Assembly (NCBI RefSeq): GCF_030272615.1
Contig: NC_081406.1
Location: 217,442,997 to 217,506,996 of the forward strand
DNA length: 64,000 nucleotides
Source of the DNA: Cryptomeria japonica
Lineage: Eukaryota > Streptophyta > Pinopsida > Cupressales > Cupressaceae
Direction of reading: 5' to 3'
Shown: positions 22,265-32,559 of the stretch, piece after piece
Layout: every line of letters begins with the position of its first letter
How positions within the stretch are numbered: the stretch's first letter is position 1
Position numbers and translations under genes: made by a program
Notes under the pieces: generated by a model
The model's database searches: none
What the model saw: the letters and a program-made list of their open reading frames with translations, nothing else
Told to the model about the DNA's origin: nothing

Positions 22265-25074
22265 TACCTATAAGTCTAAGGCTTCTATATCCCAAATAGA
22301 CTCAAGATCCAGAAACTGACTAGTACTAATAGATTCATCTTCATTCTGAGTCAGGTATTCAAAAATTTCTTTGTCTTCATGCTGACTCTGAGTCTGCGAT
22401 CCATCATTTATCTCAGCACTAGTAGTAGCACCACCAGCTTTTAAAGTGTTGCACAACCCTCGTCTTTCATGCATAGAATTCTAGATTGCTAGTGCCCTAT
22501 CATATGGAAAATCTCTAACATTATACTGAGTTACAAACAACCTCAAACAAATTTCCAAATTTTTTTCTAGCTTGTTTCTGATCTTTGATTTCAAAAGCCC
22601 TAATATACTGAAAAACTCTCTCATCTTCCACCGACCCCAATATCATTGTTTGACATAAATCAACAGGTTTCAAATATTCTAGTATTGCAATATGCAATGG
22701 TTCACTTTGATCTATCCTTTTCCAAACCCTTGTGATTGATCTGGGTTCAAATGGATTCTCCAAGTCAACCAATAGCTTTTTCATAGACAATGCAAAGCGT
22801 TTACATTATTTTTTAAGATGATCTGAATTTAAAATTCCTGATATTGGTTGTCCATTGCAATATGCATCTTTTGAAAATGTCAATATCAATTCCTCTAGTT
22901 TTTTATGAAACACCTTTGCGTCATTTGGATTATCTCCAATTGAATGCAAAAATTGAGGATACACACAACCCATGGCTTCAAGTATTTCTTCTTGAGGGAA
23001 TCTTTCATGAATCTCCATTGAAAGTTAATATGCAATAGACTTCAAATTATCACTAACAGATTTAACAATCCTATCAAAATATTCCTTTTTAACTGGTAGT
23101 GCTCTGCCTCACTTGCTCGTCTTAAATTGGTGCATTGGTATCTGAAATCCTTTTACAAAGACACATAATATTGAAATGTAAAAAAATTTCAGCACATGAT
23201 TCAAATCTGTATTTATCTACCACCTAAAAAAATTTGGGCTTCGCCTTGTTAGATCTGAATATAGACTATCTAGGCCTAAGCATGTCATTTTACGTAGAGT
23301 GCTATACTCATTAATACACATAGAACTCTATCTTGGGCTTTCTTAACAAGTTTGTTCATTGAATCCAACATGGGGAGAAGACTAGCTAAAGTTAACAGAG
23401 TCTCTATATCACTTAATTTATGTAAGAGATCAGAAGCTTTGTCTACTGTGAGGCGTTCCTCATACATTAGTCTGATCAAGGATTGATATTTTGTTAGAAC
23501 TCATTCCATTGGTCTATGCAAGGAGATACATCTAGTCTCAACATCCCTGAGAAGCTTGTTTCCTACTATTACTCCCTTAGCAAAAATCTGAAATTCTGCA
23601 AAATGTTTAGGACTTCGGCAGAAGTATGAGTGGAGCTCGTGGACCAGATATTCAACTTTTGACACTGTAGGGAAATTTCTTACTATTCTATGTGCTAAAT
23701 TGATTCGATGGACCATGTAGTGAATGCCAACCATGTATGGTACAATACTAGTTTGTAATCTTGCGCAAAGACCGGTCCTTTGACCTTGCATTACTACAGC
23801 TCCATCAACTCCAACACACACCAACTTCTTGGCAATTGTCAATTCATCCATACCAGCAATTTCATTCAAAGCTTTCTTAACTCGCAAATATAAATTTTCA
23901 GTTGTTGAATTGCCTCGCATTTTATGAACACGGAGTAGATGAGCTCGGTGGACGTGTTCTTTTACAGTATACACATGCATACAAACCCAAGCAATGTTAT
24001 CTACCGCAGTAACTTCATCTATGGATAATGAAATGAATTTTGACTCTTTTACACTATCTTGTAAATTTTGCTTCTCCACCTCAGTGAGACAGTTTGCCAT
24101 TTCCCATCCAGTGTTTATTGACCAATGTCACATAGGATAGTGAGGAACATTCAAAAAAGATAATAAATTATTATATTCTGGGAAATCTTTCATAGGACGC
24201 CCTCTCGACAGAATATGAAAAATAACACTCATCTGAACAGTCTTTGCCAGGTCTGCATCTTTCGCTGCATGTTCAAGCCCAGCCTTGATTGTATTTCCAA
24301 ATCCACTATTACCAATAAGTGTCATTTTGTGGTTATGCTCTTCATATTCCGTGGCATACTTAGTTCATGAAGACATTCTTACTTTGATTTCCAACTTACT
24401 ACTAGTGTTTCCTTTCCATCTGTGATCTGTTAATCATTAACCTTACCAATATGATTTTCTATGGTGTCAAGCTTTAGATGCATCTTCTTCTCTCTTTTAG
24501 TTTTCTAGCTACAAATCTTACACCTGCATTCTATTGGTTGTTCATCATTGTTTGGGACTGGTTCAATTAATGGGTACTTTTCTACCCAATCAATCTTAAA
24601 ACTCCTTGTCATCTCCCACTCTCGCTCCAATTTTACTTTCCTTTTTCTTTTCTTCCTACCAACATCATCTTCAGTACTAGCATTTGCATCCGAGTGAATT
24701 ATCTCATTGTGTGTATCCCTTAGAACATCTTTTGTTGTGTCGGTATTATCATCCTCATTTGATGCATTTAACTCAATGACAATCCCACCTTGTGGTGGTG
24801 GTCAACTACTGTGAATGGCTTCTGGAACTTCAGAAGTTGATGGACCAGAAACTTTGCCAATTCCAAAGTAAGACTTTATGGTAGTATCTTTAAGTTTAAG
24901 TTTTGGGCATTTTGATAGCCTTCCAATCCCTTCAGTTTCACCGCCCTGGGGAGTCTTACCCTTGTTTGACATCCCAATCCATTCACCACCTTGAGGAGTC
25001 TTAGTCTCACCCTTGTCTGACATCTTAATCCCTTCACCACCCTGAGGAGTCTCACCCATGTCTGACTGTGACAT
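22265..25074 (-). pseudogene. hAT-like transposase relic (ZNF862-like plant type)
   Basis: Minus strand from the ATG at 25074. The N-terminus has three imperfect repeats around a TPQGGE core, then TIKSYFGIGK. A basic segment leads into a degraded zinc finger (CRCKICS...KMHLKLDTIENH, about 24530-24450). The catalytic-domain-like part follows (24325-23501; MANCLTEVEKQN, ISLSIDEVTAVDN, VGVDGAVVMQGQ, VHRINLAHRIVRNF, LRDVETRCISLHRP). The C-terminus contains DLCQTMILGSVEDERVFQYI (about 22660-22595), which resembles a hAT dimerisation region. At least three frame changes and many stops make it nonfunctional. A family close to the plant ZNF862-like/DUF4371 proteins is my best fit. No terminal inverted repeats or 8-bp duplication were found. 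Confidence 0.7.
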
Positions 25075-25094
25075 CTTGAGTCTTGACCTCTCAC

Positions 25095-25942
25095 TATGAA
25101 TTAAAAGTTAAAATTAATACTATCAAGTATGAAGAAATAATTATTCACCTTTATGCCTTCTCAATTCTCTGAATCAGGAATCAGGAATGCCTGGGCTTGT
25201 GTTGCAGGATTGTAACTCTGGCCCTCCGCCCTACAATGAACTTCGGCATTCCAACTCAAATTGTTGAATGCGAATCAAGAGCTCCCAAATTTACTAATTA
25301 GACACGGACAAATTGTAAGAAAGAGTGTATTTATATCAATCCATGATTGCATTTTTGGCGAATTGCGTGGGCATTGCAAAATGCATCTTAATTTAAGTGG
25401 GGCAAAATGGGTCCTCGAATGCTTATAATGTTTTAATTGATATTGGCAAATTTGGCTGACGTGTGCAATGAACATTTAATTTACTGTTGGCAAATTAGGT
25501 CTTGGGTACATGGTTGTTTTACTATTTTTGGCGAATAATGGAGGTGATGTAAAACCCACGTCCAAGTGATTCCAAGTGAATATTACGGGCATGCACGTTG
25601 AAAGGTGTGTGGTCAATGGTGAAGCCAGAATACAGTGTACCGTTAACCCAAAAATTTTGAGCAATTTGACCACTATGTTGCCCCAGACTATTCACCATTT
25701 CCTCAAAAAAAAAACACAAAATTCGCCTATTGGCGAAGATTCGCGAGTAAAAAACTCTCTAACCATAACGCCAAATATACATGGAGAAAACCCTTTCTGA
25801 AAAAAACCTACACTCCAAAAGCCAGACTCAATTATATTATTCAGCAACAACAACAGTTACAATACAATGTACATAGCCAATGCTCTTCAGGAGTAGTTAC
25901 AACAAAGATTTTGAGAATAATTCCAGCACCATAACAACACCT
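25095..25942. other. Upstream flank of the transposase relic with TGGCGAA motifs
   Basis: No gene. TTTTGGCGAATTGCG near 25354, TTTTTGGCGAATAATGG near 25521 and TTCGCCTATTGGCGAAGATTCGCGAG near 25722 repeat the core seen at 540-870. The last forms a small hairpin (TTCGCC/GGCGAA). Confidence 0.5.
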
Positions 25943-26143
25943 TTAACTTGTCTCATACAAAACAACTAAGGCATCAACATATTTATAGTGCTCATCACAA
26001 AGTGGTATGTGCACATGGTTTCCAAAACCAACTTCAAAGAACAAGAGGTAAGTTGTGTCACAAGCAACACATTGTGAATCCAATGACACGTTGCACATAG
26101 GAACTTTCGAAGCAACAACACCTATCTCTTCCATAACTATCAT
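25943..26143 (-). CDS. Small hypothetical ORF, 66 aa
   Basis: Begins MIVMEEIGVVASKVPMC and contains CVACD and, later, a CDEHY stretch, which could bind a metal. No family recognised, no partner gene, no clear promoter. It may be a chance frame or the end of a decayed gene. Confidence 0.2.
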   Translation of the reverse strand: MIVMEEIGVVASKVPMCNVSLDSQCVACDTTYLLFFEVGFGNHVHIPLCDEHYKYVDALVVLYETS

Positions 26144-26659
26144 CTTGCCAAATGCAAAGTCAGTTCAACATAGAAGTTACCATGACCAAATAGGTACCTT
26201 CCTTACCTCACACCACTTGTCAAAGTGAACTCAAAACATAAATACAAACTGCCAAAATATAACTCTCCATGACTCTTCCACCGAACTAGAAACCGCCATA
26301 ACCATAATAGGAAATTTTATCATAATCTCAACATGGCAACATATGACACTAGTTCCCAAAACTGCAAGACTTTGAAAATGGAAAAAAATAAAATAAATAA
26401 TTAAATTAGCATGTTTGGACTCTAAGGTTGAGACACCCTAATCCCAACAGTAAGGATCCTTTAATTCCAGATAATGTTTCCAAACGGTAAGTATTCAACG
26501 ATGGCACTAATTTTTTTGAAATTCCTAAAATGTGTTGATGAATACCATTCATACAAAATAGATTTTCAAGCTTTTGTTGAAGTTGTCGATGGTAAATAGA
26601 AGTATTTCAATTGAAGACTTACAAAATCCCTAGTTGCATTGGAAAGACTTTTTGGTAAT

Positions 26660-26985
26660 ATAGACAGACGGAAATCAAAGCCTGCACCAGTCCATGAACA
26701 AGACTTGGAAGGGGTAAACCTAGGCTTTGATACCTCTCCAATGAAAATATACATTGGAAAGAAAATCAGTCCAAAAATGAGGATTCTGCTCATTACACTA
26801 CTCAGAATATGTAAGCATGTACTTGCATGGTCCTATGATGACATATGGGGAGGGCTTGTTGCAGCATAAGATATCTCGAGATGCTAAGCCCTTTAGACAA
26901 AAGGAAAGACTTAGAAATCCAACCTTAGCACCTAAAATACAGCAAAAATTGACGAAGCTTAGGGATGGTGTAATAGAAAATTTGA
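26660..26985 (+). pseudogene. Ty3/gypsy pol fragment (start of the RT region)
   Basis: The translation around 26705-26865 (DLEGVNLGF, KIYIGKKISPKMR, LAWSYDDIWG) followed in another frame by DAKPFRQKERLRNPTLAPKIQ matches the stretch that precedes RT in plant gypsy polyproteins. There is one frame change near 26850, and homology fades after about 26985. No LTRs belong to it in the window. It runs directly into the GRAS-like relic, with one frame (26817-27665) open across the join. Confidence 0.65.
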
Positions 26986-27186
26986 AAGTGGTGATTAGCA
27001 GAATGCGGGAGGTTGGGCTTATCTATTGGGACGAGAAGAAGTTGAGGTGTGTAATAGATTTTAGTTATGAGGGAGAATTAGAATTCAGTTTTAGTCCCGA
27101 TGGCTCGTCTCTTTGGAAACCATCAGAATTCTGTACGATCGAAGAGATTGCAATGCACTCAAATGAGAGACAAAATGATGTTATGG

Positions 27187-28190
27187 ATTTTGCCCCTGAA
27201 CTTGTTGAGGTTCTTCTTGAATGGCTGAAGGAAATGGCGCAATATCTTTCTCAATCTCTGCAGCAAACTCAGATTGACAAACGCCCACTGAATTCAATTT
27301 CAAATGGATTTTCTAAAGCCAATTTTCTCGGGGCTTTCATCTTACTTAACCAAGCCTATCCTTTAATAAAAAATGCACATTTCAGTGCAAACCAAAGCAT
27401 TTTGAAAGCCATGCCTTCGACAAAGCAGCAGAGTGTGTACATAATTGGTTTTGACATAATGGACGCTATGCAGTGGCCATCGTTGATGGAAGCCTTGAAG
27501 AATGAAAATTACAAGATTGGTCATCTCAAAATTACAGCGGTCGAATGGGTGGATTCATATGTTTATTCAAACCCATTTTTAAGCTGCTACAAAGACACTG
27601 GAAAAAAATGTCCGAGTATTCAAGCTCGCTGGGGATTCAATTTTCGTTCCAGGAAACCGAAATAAAGAATATGCAAGGAATGATAAGTTCCTGCAAGAAG
27701 GATGCGATAGTGATAGTGAATTGGATGTGGGAATCCCCACATATTTTTTAGCACAGTAGGAAGCAGATAGTAGATTTTATAAATGGAACAAGATACTTGA
27801 ATCCAGTTATCCTGATTCTGGGTAGTGGACCAAATGGGATTTCAGTTTATGAAAATCTTACATTCTTGGACCGATTTTCTCATTGTTTGAGAAACTTGAG
27901 TGCAATGTTTGATTCCTTGGAAGCAGAACTAGGAGATCAATATTGGCTTGCTTGAGCAATGGTGGAACATCTCTTTTTTGGTCCAATGATGTGCATACCT
28001 GAATACATTACATGACAAATGGTGAGTTGTTTAGAGTGATTGACATCCCTCTGAAATTAGGGTTTGTTTAAAGCGACCTAAGCCAGAAAAGTTTTGTCCA
28101 TGCTAAAGATCTTGTATCGTGCAATTAGATGGGGAGATTTTATGGTATAGAATCAGCAGGAAATGGTCATCTACTTCTAAACTAGGACTT
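27187..28190 (+). pseudogene. GRAS-family transcription factor pseudogene, NSP2-like
   Basis: Family hallmarks appear in order. A leucine-rich N-terminal part (PELVEVLLEWLKEM). Then NQAYPLIKNAHFSANQSIL. Then the VHIID block as VYIIGFDIMDAMQWPSLMEA (about 27437-27500), in which the conserved Asp is Gly. Then HLKITAVEW. After a frame change near 27545-27600 come SLGIQFSFQETE, GSGPNGISVYENLTFLDRFS (about 27823-27880) and a C-terminal block ending near NGHLLLN. At least one frameshift and several stops (for example at 27750, 27953 and 28012) inactivate it. GRAS proteins are nuclear regulators; the DYDIM-like VHIID variant points to the NSP2 branch. No introns seen. It is either a processed copy or a fragment moved with the adjoining gypsy scrap. 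Confidence 0.75.
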
Positions 28191-28228
28191 TACTGCTTTG
28201 ACTTCTAAACTATGACTTTACTCCTTTG
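28173..28228. repeat. 28-bp tandem duplication at the GRAS relic's 3' end
   Basis: ACTTCTAAACTAGGACTTTA... at 28173-28200 is repeated at 28201-28228 with a few differences. Confidence 0.85.
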
Positions 28229-28255
28229 AATTGTGTGCCTGCATGGAGCAGAGCG

Positions 28256-28990
28256 TAATTCATCTAAATCATATATACATGTTCATATTAACATATTTTT
28301 AATAACAATTGGATTCGTTAAAAGTTGTATTTGGTTGTGGTCCTGTTATAAGTTGTTTAAAATTATGGAGTTCATTTTTCCAAGATAATGTAGTGGTGCA
28401 GTCTGCAATTGTTTTTTTTGCAATGGCCTTAATGGGTATATTTTAATTTAATTTGATTCTAATTAAATATAAAAAATATAGTCAAAGGGAAATAATTCAT
28501 CTAAATCATCGGATTCATATATACATGTTCATATTAACATATTTTTAATAACAATTGGATTTTGGATTCATTAAAAGTTGTATTTTGGTTGTGGTCCTAT
28601 AATAAGCTGTCTAAAATTATGGAGTTCATTTTTCCAAGACAATGTAGTGGTGCAGTCTGCAATTTTTTTTGCAGTGGCCTTCATGGGTATATTTCAATTT
28701 AATTTGATTCTAATTAAATATTAAAAATATAGTCAAAGAGTTATAATTCATCTAAATCATCGGCAACCGGTTCATATATACATGTTCATATTAACATATT
28801 TTTAATAACAATTGGATTTGTTAAAAGTTGTATTTTGGTTGCGGTTCTATTATAAGCTGTCTAAAATTATGTTCATTTTTCCAAGACAATGTAGTGGTGC
28901 AGTCTGCAAATTTTTTTGCAATGGCGCCACTTCATGGGTATATTTCAATTTAATTTTATTCTAATTAAAAATAAAAGATATAGTCAAGGA
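28256..28990. repeat. About 245-bp tandem repeat, three copies
   Basis: Copies start with TAATTCATCTAAATCAT at 28256, 28493 and 28743. Each holds ATTAACATATTTTTAATAAC, TCCAAGAYAATGTAGTGGTG, GCAGTCTGCAA and a final ATATAGTCAAAG. No coding potential. The array immediately follows the GRAS relic. Confidence 0.9.
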
Positions 28991-29519
28991 GTCATTTTTT
29001 CTTCTTCCAATAATGAATAGTTTGGAATGAGTAGATAAGGATTAATACTTGTTGGGTGAGGATGGGTTCCAATTCATGTTTCATAATATTTTGACATAAT
29101 AAATATTTCACAACTTCTTCGCATTTTAAAACATATATCAACTCGTTATTTTATTGAAATACAAATAATTTGAAAAAATAAATCAAACTATATATGTGTG
29201 AGGAAAATGTTTTAATATGATCAATGACATTGGAACAACATGAAATATTTTCGATCTAGACCTATGTAGGGGTGGCTGATAAAAATTACCAAAATGAAAT
29301 GCTTTTGACTTGGAACCATGAACTGGTGACCAATGACGTTTACATGATTATGTTACTGACTTGAAATGCAACCTTGGCATGATGATGTTACTGACATGAA
29401 ACGATTCCAATGACTTGCCGATGGTACCACATGACACGCTTTTGACTTTGAGCCATAAATTGGTGAGGTCACCACATGGGGGCTTCACTAGCTAGGCAAT
29501 ATTATATCATGTGCATTCA
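28991..29519. other. Gene-free, with distant satellite-like units
   Basis: No gene. At 29304-29490 GACTTGGAACCATGAACTGG, TGACTTGAAATGC and AGCCATAAATTGGTGAGGTC recur. The last resembles the 66-bp repeat of 62.4-63.9 kb (AGCTATGAACCAGTGAGGTC). Confidence 0.4.
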
Positions 29520-29523
29520 TATT

Positions 29524-29710
29524 GGGGGGTTTAATATCTCAAAACATAAGCTCAATATATTTCCTATTTGATGAAAATGGGGGGGTTTTAGTTTAGACTG
29601 TGAAAAAATGCAATATATGGTCAAAATAGGGGGGTTTTAATTTGGGTTGTGTATTGGGAGGGGGTGACAAAAAAAGATTTTAGGACAATATTTTTTTAAA
29701 ATAGGGGGAT
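29524..29710. repeat. Imperfect repeat with GGGGGGTTTTA blocks
   Basis: Runs of five to seven G followed by TTTTA or TTTAA recur at 29525, 29579, 29629 and 29704, about 50-75 bp apart, inside AT-rich sequence. Confidence 0.6.
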
Positions 29711-29719
29711 TATATAGTA

Positions 29720-29870
29720 TTCCTTGAATGCGCGTGCTATAGCCTAGGTTCACTGAGTGAATCCCATGTGGGTCACCAATCACAATGGCCCTACAGGGTT
29801 TTGAACTTTGGTGGTCACAAAAACAAAACCAATTAACTAACACACTATGAGATGAAAATCCCTTTAACAT
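29720..29870 (-). mobile_element. SINE-like tRNA-derived unit
   Basis: On the minus strand a box A-like TAGTTAATTGG (about 29830-29840) is followed some 40 bases later by a box B-like GTTCAAAACCC (about 29796-29806), the layout of an internal pol III promoter. Downstream are GGTGACCCACATGGGATTCA and AACCTAGGC. No poly-A or poly-T tail or target duplication identified, so the limits are approximate. Confidence 0.45.
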
Positions 29871-30061
29871 TATTTATATTTTTTATTTTATTTATCTTCT
29901 ACTATTTTTAAAAGACACTTAAATTACATATTGATCTCATAATAACAATAAAGTGATTTTGTTTTGTAACTTTTAATAATATTTAAACTTATGAATATTA
30001 TCACTTATTTAAAATATTGTTTCAATGAAATACATTTTAAATTACTTTGTGGAATTATTTG

Positions 30062-30071
30062 TTTAAGAATT
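30062..30071. repeat. Target-site duplication of LINE A, left
   Basis: TTTAAGAATT, repeated exactly at 32416-32425 on the other side of the LINE fragment. Confidence 0.75.
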
Positions 30072-30301
30072 GTTTTTTATTAAGATAAACGGGTTTACAA
30101 GGACCCGAAACCCCAATCCAACAAAAAATTAAACACAGTAACCAAAGTCAAACCAACCGCTAACCAGCTACAAAAACAAGGGATTCACCTCAAAACCTAA
30201 AACCACGAAAAATATACCTAAACAAGACACCCCAGCAAAACAAACTGAAAAAGATATTTCATAAGCTCAACATTCTTCTCGATCGCTTTATTATTAATCT
30301 C

Positions 30302-30637
30302 CTAGAGTTCCTCCATAATGAACCTCAAACTACTAGTTACCCGATGTTTGCTCTTGGTCGTAGTATATGGTCTCGTAGACGCTTGCACTTCCTGGCTCAT
30401 ATAAGTCAAGTTGATATATGGGGATGTCTCAACTCTGTTCATCTTCTCTGTTTCCATGGAAATTTCCTCATTGATTCTTTTGAGAACCTCGACACTTCTA
30501 TTCATGGCTTCCTTGCTAACCTCCACCAAACCCTTTAGTTTACTCTTTAATTTCTGTATTTCTTTCTCCATCTTGTTGATTTGAGCCTCATGTTCATTCT
30601 TCATAATCTTAATATTTGTCATAATTTTCCAAGACAA
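30302..30637 (-). pseudogene. Coiled-coil ORF at the 3' end of LINE A
   Basis: A 111-residue frame rich in Lys, Glu, Met and Ile with heptad character (KMEKEIQKLKSKLKGLVEVS). It lies downstream of the RNase H and of the 31135-31635 frame, in the same strand. Not recognised as a known family. It is probably part of one longer, decayed 3' ORF. Confidence 0.4.
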
Positions 30638-31134
30638 CTTCAGGAGTTCATCAGCCTTATTTGAAGCTATAATCTCAGTGAAAGTGGCAATGAGATCCTG
30701 AATCCCCCATTCTAGAATATTAATTTCCCCAAAAAACCATTAGAAACACTTTTCCTGATACATCGGTGACTTCCACAGTAGCTTATCAACATCCATTTAA
30801 TCATCTTACATGAAATTGGGGTCCACATTTAGCATCATATCAAGTTTTAATTCATTATCATCCTTGTGAAGATTCTCTGTATTTTTTCCAATCTTCTATT
30901 TTTTCAGATTTTGAGGGCTCAAGGTGTGGGTCTTCGAAATAGGGGGTTTCTTTTTACCAGCCCATCTAGGTGGGTTTTTTCTGTTGCTGCCAGTACTAAG
31001 AGGGTCTTCTTCAGAGGATCCTCATCCTTTTAGGGTTTATAATCCAAGTCGTTTGACACCTGGACATCATTGTAGTCCATACCCATTATGCTCTATGCAT
31101 CGTGAAACTTTGTATCTGAAACATCATGTACCTC

Positions 31135-31635
31135 CTAGCTAGCTAAAGACTTATGGTTTTTCAGAGCAGGGGAAGGTTTAACCTCATGAGATTTTGGATA
31201 CTCCATGATTAAGAGGATTAAACCCACATGTAGAACCGCATTATCCTCATTCTTAGAATGCTTACTAATAGATAGCTCCAATAAAGATAACAAGAAAAAT
31301 GGAATGGAAATTCTTTTGTCATGCCTAAAATGATTCAGGATTGTGAAATGGTAAGAAAATTTACTAGCAAATTGGTCATCGAGGGTTATGTACCTCATTA
31401 TGAATTCCAGCATGTCTTCCCAGAGACTCTGAAGGTCCAGTTGGTTGTAGCCGCCATCTGGGTTTTTCTTAACCCTTCTTATTTCACTCTTTTTCTCGTA
31501 GAAAACTAAGAGGGCTTCTTTTGAATTCTTCCTTTCCCTGAAGAATTTCTTGCCCTCCATGTTGAGCCCCTTAAATCTCAGCAATGAAGGATTTGTCAAT
31601 TTTGAACTTTGCCCCATACACACACAGCACCCCAT
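31135..31635 (-). pseudogene. Unrecognised ORF downstream of the LINE RNase H
   Basis: A 166-residue frame: a basic start (GKKFFRERKNSKEALLVFYE), then a hydrophobic, helix-like part (YITLDDQFASKFSYHFTILN, FLLSLLELSI, HVGLILLIMEY). It sits between the RNase H end (31989) and the LINE 3' terminus, same strand. Such a third ORF is not part of the standard two-ORF plant L1 layout. Upstream and downstream the frame is broken by stops. Confidence 0.45.
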
Positions 31636-31988
31636 TATCCCAATTGCTCACAAATAAATCTGTGAGCTGATGGTTCTGTCCATCAAGTCTCTAAAAAAAG
31701 GGCTCCATTCCCCCATCCACAATTTCCCTTCAGACCTCCTTATTTTTCTCCCAAAGCTCACACGAGGATGGCTCTATTCTATTTTTGTCTCCCCCTATTA
31801 TGTTACTGCTTCTACATAATTCTTTTGGATGACACCATAACCAAGCTTCAGGCTAACGCAAAACAAACAGAGCCACATGAACAATCTGGAAACTTGCCTT
31901 CTCTCCTTTCGATGAAAAATCCTATACATGTGATCTAACGTCATTAATGTTAAAGAAAAGAGATATTTTTGGGGTCCTTCCTCACCAA

Positions 31989-32405
31989 CTAACACAATTG
32001 GAATGGGAAAGAATCCCCTTCCTTCCACCACTTTTTATCATCTCTAACCACACCTAGATTAGCCATGTGGTCAGCTGGCCTGCTACCCTCCCTCAAAACA
32101 TGTGAGATTTTAATAGCCTCAAATTTGGTCATTATTTCAAAGCATTCCTGCATTAAATGGTTAATCAACCAACTAGGAGGAGATTTTTTGTTCAAACAAT
32201 TTATTATATTTAAGGAATCACTCTCCAACCATAGCTTTTTAAATCCTCCATAGCTAGCCATTTTAAGCCCAATGTAGGTTGCATTTTCCTTGGCATAATT
32301 GTTTGTCTCAGTGCCTAGTGGGAGTGCCATTGCTGAGACAAGCCTACCATTGTAATCACGTGCAACTCCCCCACAACTTGTCGTCCCAAGATTACCTTTG
32401 GCCGC
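31989..32405 (-). pseudogene. LINE RNase H domain, N-terminally truncated
   Basis: Reads GNLGTTSCGGVARD, NYAKENATYIGLKMA, LWLESDSLNIINCLNKK, SHVLREGSRPADHMANLG. Acidic residues of AKE, LESDS and PADHMA fit RNase H catalytic positions. The first Asp (normally in DGAAKGN) is lost because the insertion is truncated exactly there. It is open to 31989 apart from that. It normally removes RNA from RNA-DNA hybrids during LINE copying. Confidence 0.8.
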
Positions 32406-32415
32406 CCTGTATTTT

Positions 32416-32425
32416 TTTAAGAATT
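32416..32425. repeat. Target-site duplication of LINE A, right
   Basis: TTTAAGAATT, identical to 30062-30071. Confidence 0.75.
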
Positions 32426-32559
32426 ATTGCAATTAAATAAGTTAAAACTTTTTATATCATATATTTTAAATTTTTAAATTAAATATTATAGATTATATAT
32501 TATTAGTTTAATTTATCTTTATATTTTTCCTTTCTAATGAAATTTTTTATTATCTTACA

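Larger units (their letters stand above)
30072..32415 (-). mobile_element. 5'-truncated LINE (LINE A) with terminal RNase H and extra 3' ORFs
   Basis: Minus strand. The 5' break cuts into an RNase H domain at about 32405. The 3' end reads ...GTTTATCTTAATAAAAAACAA at 30072. A perfect 10-bp direct repeat TTTAAGAATT flanks it, as expected for target-primed reverse transcription. About 1.9 kb lies between the RNase H stop and the 3' end and holds further broken reading frames. A second LINE 3' end at 38036 has the same TTATCTTAATAA terminus, which defines the family end. Confidence 0.75.

Noticed and set aside
22265-25074. A domesticated, functional hAT-derived gene
   Set aside because: Multiple frame changes and stops throughout; no intact exon structure seen.
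27187-28190. Active GRAS transcription factor gene
   Set aside because: Frameshift near 27545-27600, several stops and loss of the VHIID aspartate.
28256-28990. CRISPR-like array
   Set aside because: Units are about 245 bp and contiguous, with no spacers; this is plant nuclear DNA.
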